A stretch of DNA of 64,000 bases from Undibacterium sp. CCC3.4. GTDB taxonomy: Bacteria > Pseudomonadota > Gammaproteobacteria > Burkholderiales > Burkholderiaceae_D. Position 1 is the stretch's first letter, and every line of letters begins with the position of its first letter. Below are positions 52,941 to 64,000 of the stretch, one piece after another. Below the pieces are notes generated by a model. The model was not told the DNA's origin. It made no database searches and worked only from the letters and a program-made list of their open reading frames with translations. The translations under genes and the position numbers were made by a program. The stretch covers positions 2,356,001-2,420,000 of the forward strand of contig NZ_CP133779.1 in NCBI RefSeq assembly GCF_034347425.1, given 5' to 3'.

Positions 52941-55253
52941 ATGGATTCGTCATCAGATCAAAAAGAACAAATGCGTCAACAACTGCGTCAGGCAGCGCTC
53001 GAGTATCACGAGTTCCCGACACCAGGTAAAATCAGTGTTACCCCGACCAAGCAATTGACCAACCAACGCGATCTGGCGCTGGCGTACTCTCCAGGTGTGG
53101 CCGCTCCCTGCGAAGAAATTGTGGCCGATCCTACTGCCGCGTTTAAATACACGGCACGCGGCAACCTGGTTGGCGTGATCACGAACGGCACGGCCGTACT
53201 GGGACTCGGTAATATCGGTCCACTGGCTTCCAAGCCGGTTATGGAAGGCAAGGGCGTCTTATTCAAAAAATTCGCCGGCATCGACGTCTTCGATATTGAA
53301 ATCGATGAATCTGATCCTGACAAGCTGGTCGACATCATCGCTGCGCTCGAACCGACCTTTGGCGGTATCAATCTGGAAGACATCAAAGCACCGGAATGCT
53401 TCTATATAGAACGCAAGCTGCGCGAGCGGATGAAAATCCCGGTTTTCCATGATGATCAGCACGGTACCGCCATCATTGTCGGTGCGGCCATCCTCAATGG
53501 CTTGAAAGTCGTTGGCAAAGACATCAAAAAAACCAAGTTGGTCGTTTCCGGTGCCGGCGCAGCCGCCTTGGCTTGTCTTGACTTGATCGTCGATCTTGGC
53601 TTTCCTCTGGAAAACATCTTCGTCACCGACTTGGCCGGCGTGGTCTATGTTGGTCGCGTCGAGTTGATGGATCCCGATAAAGATCGGTTCGCCCAACATA
53701 CCAGCGCACGTACGCTGCGCGAAGTCATGCCCGATGCCGATATTTTCCTCGGTTTGTCGGCTGCCGGCGTGCTCAAGCCGGACATGGTTAAACTGATGGC
53801 CGCCAATCCTTTGATTCTGGCGCTGGCTAACCCGACCCCGGAAATTCTGCCGGAAGAAGTCAAGGCAGTGCGTGATGACGCCATCATGGCGACCGGCCGT
53901 TCCGATTTTCCGAATCAAGTTAACAACGTTCTATGTTTCCCGTATATTTTCCGCGGCGCGCTCGACTGTGGTGCCACGACCATCACGCGTGAAATGGAAA
54001 TCGCCGTGGTTCACGCGATCGCCGAATTGGCGCAAGCGGAACAATCGGATGTGGTCGCTTCGGCCTACGGCATCGATAACCTGTCATTCGGTCCTGAATA
54101 CCTGATCCCGAAACCATTTGATCCGCGCTTGATGATCAAGATCGCACCGGCCGTCGCCAAAGCGGCCGAAGAGTGCGGTGTGGCGGCGCGTCCTATCCAA
54201 GACATGCAAGCGTACGTCGAAAAATTGCAGCAATTCGTCTACCATAGCGGCACTTTCATGAAGCCCATATTCCAGATCGCTAAAAAAGCACCGGCCGAGC
54301 GCAAGCGCATCGTCTTTGCTGAAGGCGAGGAAGAGCGGATTCTGCGTGCGGTGCAAGTCATCGTTGACGAAAAGCTGGCAGCACCAATATTGGTCGGTCG
54401 TCCACATATTTTGGCGCAGCGGGTAGAAAAATTCGGTTTGCGTATTCGTCCTGGCGTCGATTTCGAAGTCATCAATCCGGAATTTGATCCACGTTATCGT
54501 GATTACTGGCAGACTTACCATGCCATGACAAGTCGTAGTGGCGTGACCGAGCAGTACGCTAAGCTGGAAATGCGTCGTCGTCACTCGCTCATCGGTGCGA
54601 TGATGATCCACAAAGGCGATGCCGACGGCATGATCTGCGGTACCTTTGGCACCACCGGTTTGCATCTCAATTACATCAACCAAGTACTCGGCAAGCGCCC
54701 TGGCGTCAAGGTTAACGCCGCGATGAATGCCTTGGTGCTGCCGGATCGTCAATTGGTGCTGGTCGATACGCATGTCAATGAAAATCCTAGCGCTGAACAG
54801 ATCGCTGAAATCACGATCTTGGCAGCGGAAGAAATGCGTCGCTTCGGCTTACTGCCGAAGGTAGCCTTGATGTCGCATTCCAATTTCGGTTCCAGCAACA
54901 GTGAATCGGCGCAAAAAATGCGCGCTGCCTTGGCAATTATTCATCGTGATGCACCGGACCTCGAAGTTGACGGGGAAATGCATGGCGATACGGCACTCGA
55001 TGGTGCCTATCGCAAGAAAATGATGCCGACCTCAACATTGAAGGGCGATGCCAATCTCTTGGTCATGCCAAATATTGATGCAGCCAACATCGCCTACAAT
55101 TTGCTCAAGACGACGGCTGGGAACAATGTGGCAATCGGTCCGATCTTGCTCGGTTGCGCCAAGCCGGTACATATCTTGACACCATCGGCGACGGTACGTC
55201 GTATCGTCAACATGACAGCCTTGTGTGTTGTTGATGTGGTTGCTGAACGCTAA
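52941..55253 (+). CDS. maeB: NADP-dependent malic enzyme with phosphotransacetylase-like domain
   Basis: MaeB decarboxylates malate to pyruvate, making NADPH. The 770-residue length fits the multidomain form: malic N-domain ([24 protein letters not shown]), NAD-binding domain ([20 protein letters not shown]) and a C-terminal phosphotransacetylase-like domain (from about 430, with [17 protein letters not shown] segment and [22 protein letters not shown]). The latter is usually regulatory rather than catalytic. ATG 52941 was chosen on homologue length; GAAAGAAGG precedes it. Product pyruvate would feed the PDH complex encoded at the start of the window. Confidence 0.95.
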   Translation: MDSSSDQKEQMRQQLRQAALEYHEFPTPGKISVTPTKQLTNQRDLALAYSPGVAAPCEEIVADPTAAFKYTARGNLVGVITNGTAVLGLGNIGPLASKPVMEGKGVLFKKFAGIDVFDIEIDESDPDKLVDIIAALEPTFGGINLEDIKAPECFYIERKLRERMKIPVFHDDQHGTAIIVGAAILNGLKVVGKDIKKTKLVVSGAGAAALACLDLIVDLGFPLENIFVTDLAGVVYVGRVELMDPDKDRFAQHTSARTLREVMPDADIFLGLSAAGVLKPDMVKLMAANPLILALANPTPEILPEEVKAVRDDAIMATGRSDFPNQVNNVLCFPYIFRGALDCGATTITREMEIAVVHAIAELAQAEQSDVVASAYGIDNLSFGPEYLIPKPFDPRLMIKIAPAVAKAAEECGVAARPIQDMQAYVEKLQQFVYHSGTFMKPIFQIAKKAPAERKRIVFAEGEEERILRAVQVIVDEKLAAPILVGRPHILAQRVEKFGLRIRPGVDFEVINPEFDPRYRDYWQTYHAMTSRSGVTEQYAKLEMRRRHSLIGAMMIHKGDADGMICGTFGTTGLHLNYINQVLGKRPGVKVNAAMNALVLPDRQLVLVDTHVNENPSAEQIAEITILAAEEMRRFGLLPKVALMSHSNFGSSNSESAQKMRAALAIIHRDAPDLEVDGEMHGDTALDGAYRKKMMPTSTLKGDANLLVMPNIDAANIAYNLLKTTAGNNVAIGPILLGCAKPVHILTPSATVRRIVNMTALCVVDVVAER

Positions 55254-55265
55254 GTTGTTTCGCGT

Positions 55266-55302
55266 AAAAAAGCCACAATCGTCTGATTGTGGCTTTTTTT
55301 TT
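55266..55302 (+). terminator. Rho-independent terminator after maeB
   Basis: A6-GCCACAATC and GATTGTGGC-T9 form a perfect 9-bp stem with a 4-nt loop, starting 13 bp after the maeB stop. Confidence 0.94.
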
Positions 55303-55350
55303 GCTTTGACATTGTTATTTGTCGTTTGCTTGCGCTCCTCACCCGACTAA

Positions 55351-55680
55351 CTAATTGTGACCACGGTAGGAATACAGCCTGGCACTGGCCATGATGCGCT
55401 CGCGCTCAAAGGGCGTGAGCACGTCTGGCATGCTGTAAACCGACGAAACATTGGTGGCCTGACGTAAGCCTATGCGCAGCAGCGACTTATTTTGATGCAG
55501 AGTGAGGACGTGAGCGGCTGCTACAGGTGAGCTTTGCACCACATTACTCACATTCGAAACGACCAGCGATAACTTCGCGCGGCCGGGGCTGAGCAATTGA
55601 TTGCCCTTTTCCGCCTGTGCTGCGTCGATTTGACTCAGCGTTGACGATGCGGGTAGATCCGCGATCATTCTTATTATCAT
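55351..55680 (-). CDS. Hypothetical protein
   Basis: A 109-residue frame from ATG 55680 (or 148 residues from 55797) ends LTPFERERIMASARLYSYRGHN. Base composition resembles neighbouring genes, but I recognise no domain, signal or membrane segment. The upstream half of the longer frame looks non-coding. It is convergent with maeB. Treat as tentative. Confidence 0.45.
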   Translation of the reverse strand: MIIRMIADLPASSTLSQIDAAQAEKGNQLLSPGRAKLSLVVSNVSNVVQSSPVAAAHVLTLHQNKSLLRIGLRQATNVSSVYSMPDVLTPFERERIMASARLYSYRGHN

Positions 55681-55923
55681 AAATACATATCCGTGCCGAA
55701 GTTCGTTGAGCGCCTCAGTATTAAACGTATGAGGTGTTTGATGAAACGACGTGCGCACAATCCTGTTGGTCATAACGGCAGTTTGCCGCGTAATCAAGCA
55801 AGCTCTGACGAGCCTGACTCATTTTTTCGAATACTAACTGATTCGCGTCAGCTCTGTTTGTAGGAAAATTCTGAACTTGATATCTTTCCCATGATAATGC
55901 TTAGAAACAAGTAAAAAATTGTT

Positions 55924-56826
55924 TCAAAGTTGTTTTATTGGAACTCTTCCGGTAGGCACTACGTCGGAAGCTTTCTCGCAGTGCCCATGCTGGTCATCAA
56001 AAAACATATGTGGTTTGAATGCCGCCAGAATTGCCGACTTATTAACGCCACCCATAAAAAACGTCTCATCGATCACAATATTCCAGGCCCGCAAAGTACG
56101 GATCACGCGCTCATGGGCCGGTGAAGCGCGCGCCGTGACCAATGCTGTGCGCAAAGGGAAAGCCCGACCGTCTGGCGTTTTGAAATGGTTTTGTAAATAA
56201 GCCAGTGCCATCAGTAAACGGGCGAAGGGGCCTTGAGGCAGGGGCTTGTTGGCATTGTCGCGTTCATGCTGTTCAAACGCTTCGACCCCATGCTCTTGAT
56301 AAATCCGTTCCGACTCATCGGAAAATAACACCGCATCGCCATCGAAGGCGATCCGTATCTGCTCCATATCGGCGGCATTCGGTGGCAGCGGATACAGCAT
56401 GGCCGAAGCAATACCGGAATTAATCGCCGCTTGAGTATCATCTTCATGCAAGGATAAAAACAGACTGATGTTAAACGCTTGTAAATAAGGTGCCAGCGGT
56501 GCACCACCGCTGAGGGCCGCGCGGGTGATGTCGAGACCGTAATGCGCAATGGAATTAAAGATACGCAGGGAGGTTTCGGAAGAGTTGCGCGACATGACCA
56601 CGACTTCGACCAGTCGTATACCGGGAGTGAGGGCATTTAATTTCAACAGTGCCTTGACCAGCGCAAACCCGGCACCTGGCTTGAGTATCGTATTTTCATG
56701 AAGCAGTTGATGTTGGCGAAAGCTGTCGAGACCCTGAGTTTGAAAAATCGTGTCTTCGGTTTCGAGGTCGAACAGCGCCCGAGAGGAAATACCGACGACT
56801 AATAAGTTATCGAGAGAAAAAGCCAT
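55924..56826 (-). CDS. 5'-nucleotidase (cytosolic NT5C1-like family)
   Basis: The 300-residue protein matches the PF06189 5'-nucleotidase family, which removes phosphate from nucleoside monophosphates. Family segments are LLVVGISSRALFDLETED, VEVVVMSRNSSETSLRIFNSI, LFLSLHEDDTQAAINSGIASA, IAFDGDAVLFSDESERIYQEHG and ETFFMGGVNKSAILAAFKPHMFFDDQ. The acidic and HAD-like positions are all present. It is the downstream gene of a pair with alkB, 19 bp apart. Confidence 0.92.
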   Translation of the reverse strand: MAFSLDNLLVVGISSRALFDLETEDTIFQTQGLDSFRQHQLLHENTILKPGAGFALVKALLKLNALTPGIRLVEVVVMSRNSSETSLRIFNSIAHYGLDITRAALSGGAPLAPYLQAFNISLFLSLHEDDTQAAINSGIASAMLYPLPPNAADMEQIRIAFDGDAVLFSDESERIYQEHGVEAFEQHERDNANKPLPQGPFARLLMALAYLQNHFKTPDGRAFPLRTALVTARASPAHERVIRTLRAWNIVIDETFFMGGVNKSAILAAFKPHMFFDDQHGHCEKASDVVPTGRVPIKQL

Positions 56827-56845
56827 AGTAATCAGTGTGCCTTTA

Positions 56846-57499
56846 TTATTTGGCTTTGCGAAAAGTCAGATTGATTCTTTGTTCACCGAGCAGTGGGTCA
56901 GCACTGCCGCACAGTGATTGTACGCCGTGGTACAACAAGCGTGCCGCACCACCCCAGACCAAGACATCACCGTGCTCGAGCAGCAGACGGCTCAGTTTAG
57001 CATCACGCGTCAAACCGCCGAAGACGAAATTGGCGGACATGCCGAGCGAGATAGATACGATGGGTGCCTGAAAATCCGCTTCATCTTTATCTTGGTGCAG
57101 AGACAAGCTGGTATCGCGCAGGTAGCGGTTGATCAGGCAACTGTCGGGTACGAAGTCCGGATAACCAGCCGCCGCCGCTGCCGCTGCAGCGAGTTCGAGG
57201 AATAGTGGCGGCATGGTCGGCCATGCTTGTCCTGTCAGCGGGTCGAAGTTTTCGTAGCGATAGCCGCGGGCATCGGAAACCCAACCATAGCTGCCGCAAC
57301 TGCTATTGTGTACTTGTATCCGACGTCCGCCCGGCGTATGCATTTGACGCCATGGCGCCTGTGCCGTGATGTGAGCGATGGCGGCGGATAAAGCCTCTGC
57401 CTGATGCTGCGCATGGCGATGTAATAGTATGGCACCCGGCAGCAGTGCTTCATTCCATGGGTGCGTCAATTCTTCTTGGTCGAACAGCGAGTAAGTCAT
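56846..57499 (-). CDS. alkB: AlkB-family alpha-ketoglutarate-dependent dioxygenase
   Basis: AlkB repairs alkylated bases (1-meA, 3-meC) by oxidative demethylation. The 217-residue enzyme has the iron site HQDKDE, the later His in GVQSLCGSADP-flanking HGVQS, and the 2-oxoglutarate Arg in RINLTFRK. NRYLRDTSLSLHQDKDE is characteristic. ATG 57499 starts at the AlkB fold; the frame continues upstream to 57718 through the rRNA promoter region and is not used. Confidence 0.92.
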   Translation of the reverse strand: MTYSLFDQEELTHPWNEALLPGAILLHRHAQHQAEALSAAIAHITAQAPWRQMHTPGGRRIQVHNSSCGSYGWVSDARGYRYENFDPLTGQAWPTMPPLFLELAAAAAAAAGYPDFVPDSCLINRYLRDTSLSLHQDKDEADFQAPIVSISLGMSANFVFGGLTRDAKLSRLLLEHGDVLVWGGAARLLYHGVQSLCGSADPLLGEQRINLTFRKAK

Positions 57500-57692
57500 G
57501 CTTATGTGATTGTCGTTTGGACCTTCTAAGTATAAGGCCAGACGCAATTTCTTTTCTTTACCCCCTTGCATTGTAGTCGTGCTCTTGATATAGTCCGCCT
57601 CCCGCTGACGAGTGCAGCGAGAGAGTAAAGCAAAGTAAGCAAGACAGCAAAACCCGGCAGCGTTAAAAAACGCCGCGCAGTAAAACAGGGTG

Positions 57693-57721
57693 TTGACAGT
57701 CAAGCGCAAATGCCTCATAAT
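57693..57721 (+). promoter_or_regulatory. Ribosomal operon P1-type promoter
   Basis: TTGACA (57693-57698) and CATAAT (57716-57721) are 17 bp apart, near consensus. Transcription would start near 57728, about 277 nt before 16S. The 57500-58004 gap holds this promoter, antitermination signals and rRNA-leader hairpins, and no protein gene. Confidence 0.85.
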
Positions 57722-57749
57722 CTCGTTTCTCTGCTGCTAACGAACACAA

Positions 57750-57806
57750 CGCTTCGTAGCAAACCTCGCAAGAGGAAGCGGAAAAGAATACGGTTCTTTA
57801 ACAATT
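57750..57806 (+). promoter_or_regulatory. rrn antitermination boxB-like stem and boxA
   Basis: CGCTTC (57750-57755) and GAAGCG (57775-57780) can form a boxB-like stem. BoxA follows as GTTCTTTAACAATT (57793-57806), close to the consensus bound by NusB/NusE to prevent Rho termination of rRNA transcripts. Confidence 0.75.
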
Positions 57807-57828
57807 AACAGTCAATAAATGTGAGCAC
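57805..57828 (+). other. 16S rRNA processing stem, 5' strand
   Basis: This 24-nt segment pairs with 59570-59593 downstream of 16S with only two mismatches. It forms the long helix normally cut by RNase III to release pre-16S RNA. Confidence 0.85.
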
Positions 57829-57842
57829 TTGATGAAAGCGCA

Positions 57843-57864
57843 CCGACTAAATTTATTTAGTCGG
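57843..57864 (+). other. rRNA leader hairpins
   Basis: CCGACTAAAT and ATTTAGTCGG form a perfect 10-bp hairpin. A second, CTGTCG-GCAA-CGACAG (57959-57974), has a GNRA tetraloop. Both lie in the leader between boxA and 16S and probably aid folding or processing. Confidence 0.6.
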
Positions 57865-58004
57865 CATGCTTAAAAAATATCAAATGCTTCACAAGAAATA
57901 AAATAGGAAAATCATTTAGCAATAGATGATGGAACTGTCAGTATTTTGAGTGAGCGATCTGTCGGCAACGACAGAGTTCAGAAATGAACACAAAAACAGA
58001 GATT

Positions 58005-59551
<1,547 letters not shown>

Positions 59552-59569
59552 GAGTAGCGCCGTAGTTGA

Positions 59570-59593
59570 GTGTTCACTTTTATTGACTGTTAA
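59570..59593 (+). other. 16S rRNA processing stem, 3' strand
   Basis: Complement of 57805-57828 with two mismatches; closes the RNase III helix around 16S. Confidence 0.85.
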
Positions 59594-59688
59594 ATTAAAT
59601 AACGAGAAAAGCTTGGTAGTGATACCAGGGAAGCCAGTTATTCCTCAGTAAGCGTCGCGAGCGCTTCAAGGTTCAATCCAGAAGCGCA

Positions 59689-59706
59689 GTCGTACTTCGG
59701 TACGAC
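59689..59706 (+). other. UUCG-tetraloop hairpin in the 16S-tRNA spacer
   Basis: GTCGTAC-TTCG-GTACGAC is a perfect 7-bp stem with a very stable UUCG loop. It may pace folding or mark a processing site. The rest of 59549-59758 shows no gene. Confidence 0.65.
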
Positions 59707-59758
59707 GAGCATCGGAGATTGAAGATTGAAGTGCGCAGTAGCTTAATGAGGTATAAGA

Positions 59759-59834
59759 GGGGGATTAGCTCAGCTGGGAGAGCACCTGCTTTGCAAGCAG
59801 GGGGTCGTCGGTTCGATCCCGTCATCCTCCACCA
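59759..59834 (+). tRNA. tRNA-Ala (anticodon TGC)
   Basis: A 76-nt cloverleaf: acceptor GGGGGAT pairs with ATCCTCC (one G-U), D-loop AGCTCAGCTGGGAGAG, anticodon arm CTGCTTTGCAAGCAG with TGC, T-arm GGTTCGATCC, and encoded CCA. Confidence 0.97.
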
Positions 59835-59856
59835 GTATTAGTCAATGCAGATAAGC

Positions 59857-59933
59857 GGGTCTGTAGCTCAGTTGGTTAGAGCACCGTGTTGATAACGCGG
59901 GGGTCGTTGGTTCGAGCCCAACCAGACCCACCA
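59857..59933 (+). tRNA. tRNA-Ile (anticodon GAT)
   Basis: A 77-nt cloverleaf: acceptor GGGTCTG with CAGACCC, anticodon loop TTGATAA with GAT, T-arm GGTTCGAGCC and encoded CCA. It follows tRNA-Ala, the reverse of the usual Ile-Ala order. Confidence 0.97.
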
Positions 59934-60026
59934 AGAAATAGCAAACCTAAGTCAGCGAATGAGTAAGACGCAGAGATTTAGGTTTGATCTTTCAAAGCGA
60001 AAGTCAGAGTAATAAGTAGTATCTCG

Positions 60027-60055
60027 TTCTTTAACAATTTAGAAGAAGTAAAGTA
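60027..60055 (+). other. Second boxA and 23S processing stem, 5' strand
   Basis: GTTCTTTAACAATT (60027-60040) repeats the leader boxA before 23S. The segment 60036-60055 pairs with 63319-63338 with one G-U, forming the 23S RNase III helix. Confidence 0.8.
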
Positions 60056-60344
60056 GAAATAATCAAATTATTTCTGTAAAGGATAACATCGGAAGATGTT
60101 GTCGTTCGGTATGACGACAGTCATGCTGGATAATTTATGGAAGGGTTATGATTGTATCGAAACAAACAATGTATTAAAAAGAGTTTGATCAAAAGCAGCC
60201 GAAAGGCAGTTTTAGAAAAAAATAAATTCTTGAGATACGGCAAACGCTAAAGTAATACTCATAAGTAGTAAAGAACTATAACCGCTTTCTGGCGATGAAC
60301 CTGGTTTCAGCAATGAAACGAGACGCCAGAAGCTAAAGTTATAG

Positions 60345-63220
<2,876 letters not shown>

Positions 63221-63318
63221 ATAACCTTAGCAGGTATAGGCTACGAGTGAGTTAATGAAGTGTTTGCCGGAATGTTCGGTACAAATCATAACCAAAAAAT
63301 AATAACAAGATTATTAAG

Positions 63319-63338
63319 ACTTTACTTCTTCTGAATTG
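63319..63338 (+). other. 23S processing stem, 3' strand
   Basis: Complement of 60036-60055 with one G-U pair; closes the helix around 23S. Confidence 0.8.
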
Positions 63339-63389
63339 GATTGATTGCGTGCCTCAGTGTAGCGAGGTGCACAATGAATCAACAAGTTA

Positions 63390-63505
63390 TGCCTGATGAC
63401 CATAGCTAGTCGGCCCCACCCCTTCCCATCCCGAACAGGACCGTGAAACGACTACGCGCCAATGATAGTGCTGCAACCAGTGTGAAAGTAGGTTATCGTC
63501 AGGCT
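63390..63505 (+). rRNA. rrf: 5S ribosomal RNA
   Basis: Ends pair (TGCCTGATGAC with GTTATCGTCAGGC, allowing G-U), and the conserved CCCATCCCGAACAG loop is present. Length about 115 nt. Confidence 0.95.
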
Positions 63506-63518
63506 TCTATTCTGCATG

Positions 63519-63549
63519 CCCCCGTTCTCTTGTGAGAGCGGGGGTTTTG
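63519..63549 (+). terminator. Ribosomal operon terminator
   Basis: CCCCCGTTCT and AGAGCGGGGG form a 10-bp stem with one G-U pair, followed by TTTTGCTTTTG, 14 bp after 5S. Confidence 0.9.
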
Positions 63550-63658
63550 CTTTTGCGCAAACGGTTTGTGGCGTGCACCAGACCTGAGCGTCATCGCCTG
63601 AGCGTTGTTATTAAACAAAATCGATCGCCTGTCGTATCGTTGCCGTTGTGCAAAATGT

Positions 63659-63664
63659 TATAAT
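63659..63664 (+). promoter_or_regulatory. TATAAT box seven bases before the DUF2946 start codon
   Basis: A perfect TATAAT is followed by TTGCAG and then the ATG at 63671, so the transcript would begin at the start codon. No ribosome site or clear -35 is present. Confidence 0.4.
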
Positions 63665-63670
63665 TTGCAG

Positions 63671-64000
63671 ATGAAACCGCGCTCGCTTTCCCAACGATAT
63701 ACAGCTTTGCTCGCATGCTTTGCGATCTTGCTCACGCTTTTCATGCCATCAATTTCAGCGGCACTCGCTGCCAATAATGGCGCAGCGGGTTGGTTGGAAA
63801 TTTGCAGCAGCAAGCTCAGTCCCGTGGTCAAAGCGGATGTCGCAGTGGCGGGAAAAACTGCGCCCTTATCCGATCAGGGCAAACATGGTGAGCACTGCGC
63901 GTATTGTTTTACCAGTGCTGCGTCATTCGCTCTGCCACCAATGCAGTTGTTGAGCATACCTGTCGTTGTTCAGCAGTTGCATGTTCCAAGACTGTTCTAT
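63671..64000 (+). CDS. DUF2946 family protein (partial, runs off the window)
   Basis: The visible 110 residues start MKPRSLSQRYTALLACF with a signal-like hydrophobic segment (about 13-37), then the DUF2946 pattern WLEICSSKL and HCAYCF with its CxxC pair. DUF2946 proteins are often found with copper or TonB-receptor genes, but the next gene is outside the window. Function unknown. Confidence 0.8.
   Translation, partial: MKPRSLSQRYTALLACFAILLTLFMPSISAALAANNGAAGWLEICSSKLSPVVKADVAVAGKTAPLSDQGKHGEHCAYCFTSAASFALPPMQLLSIPVVVQQLHVPRLFY

Noticed and set aside
56846..57718. N-terminally extended AlkB (290 residues)
   Set aside because: The extra 73 residues read through the ribosomal promoter region and have no similarity to the AlkB fold.

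Overview
The window is a chromosomal segment of a Gram-negative betaproteobacterium. The 16S rRNA gene (58005-59548) reads like Burkholderiales, family Oxalobacteraceae, and from memory its variable regions look most like Undibacterium; no search was run. The protein content agrees: an aceE-aceF-lpd cluster with lipoyl domains on E3, a MocR/LysE pair, DUF2189 and DUF2855 proteins. Coding density is high and both strands are used about equally.

Layout. 1-2000: prlC (partial) and folD on the minus strand. 2351-8660: the pyruvate dehydrogenase operon aceE-aceF-lpdA, closed by a strong terminator; its E3 subunit carries two lipoyl domains. 8673-10365: a small lipoprotein and an HPt/HD-GYP signalling protein behind an AT-rich inverted repeat. 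10379-14894: a five-gene minus-strand envelope cluster (beta-barrel, LolA-like protein, FtsX permease, LolD-type ATPase, periplasmic helical protein). 15083-17452: DUF2855 protein, periplasmic binding protein, ORF6N remnant. 17548-22086: a MacAB-like exporter with two FtsX permeases, an adaptor and an ATPase, with no recognisable cargo gene. 22384-25157: DUF2189 membrane protein and a secreted GH44 glycanase.

25157-31831: an argD-like aminotransferase behind a possible attenuator, a 2Fe-2S/FAD reductase, a divergent NAD-dependent epimerase, a lone GspE/PulE ATPase, a spermidine-synthase-like protein and a deoxyinosine glycosylase. 31995-36001: a glycine-zipper lipoprotein, htpG with a sigma-32 promoter, and cysS. 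36210-43535: MocR regulator with divergent LysE exporter, RidA with an aminotransferase, and a binding protein with a histidine kinase. 43628-50711: pseudouridine synthase, vapBC, two acyltransferases, a FliL-like protein, an EF-hand protein, and pncC-pgpA-thiL. 50798-52659: rubrerythrin, rubredoxin and rubredoxin reductase, a peroxide-detoxifying electron chain. 52941-57499: malic enzyme (maeB), a small hypothetical, 5'-nucleotidase and AlkB.

57693-63549 is a complete ribosomal operon: P1 promoter, boxA elements, 16S, tRNA-Ala, tRNA-Ile, 23S, 5S and terminator, with both long processing stems visible. The window ends in a DUF2946 gene. I saw no CRISPR array, prophage, insertion sequence or classical defence island. 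The observations most worth following are the 10-15 kb envelope cluster, the argD leader, the double-lipoyl E3, the HPt-HD-GYP fusion and the exporter without visible cargo.
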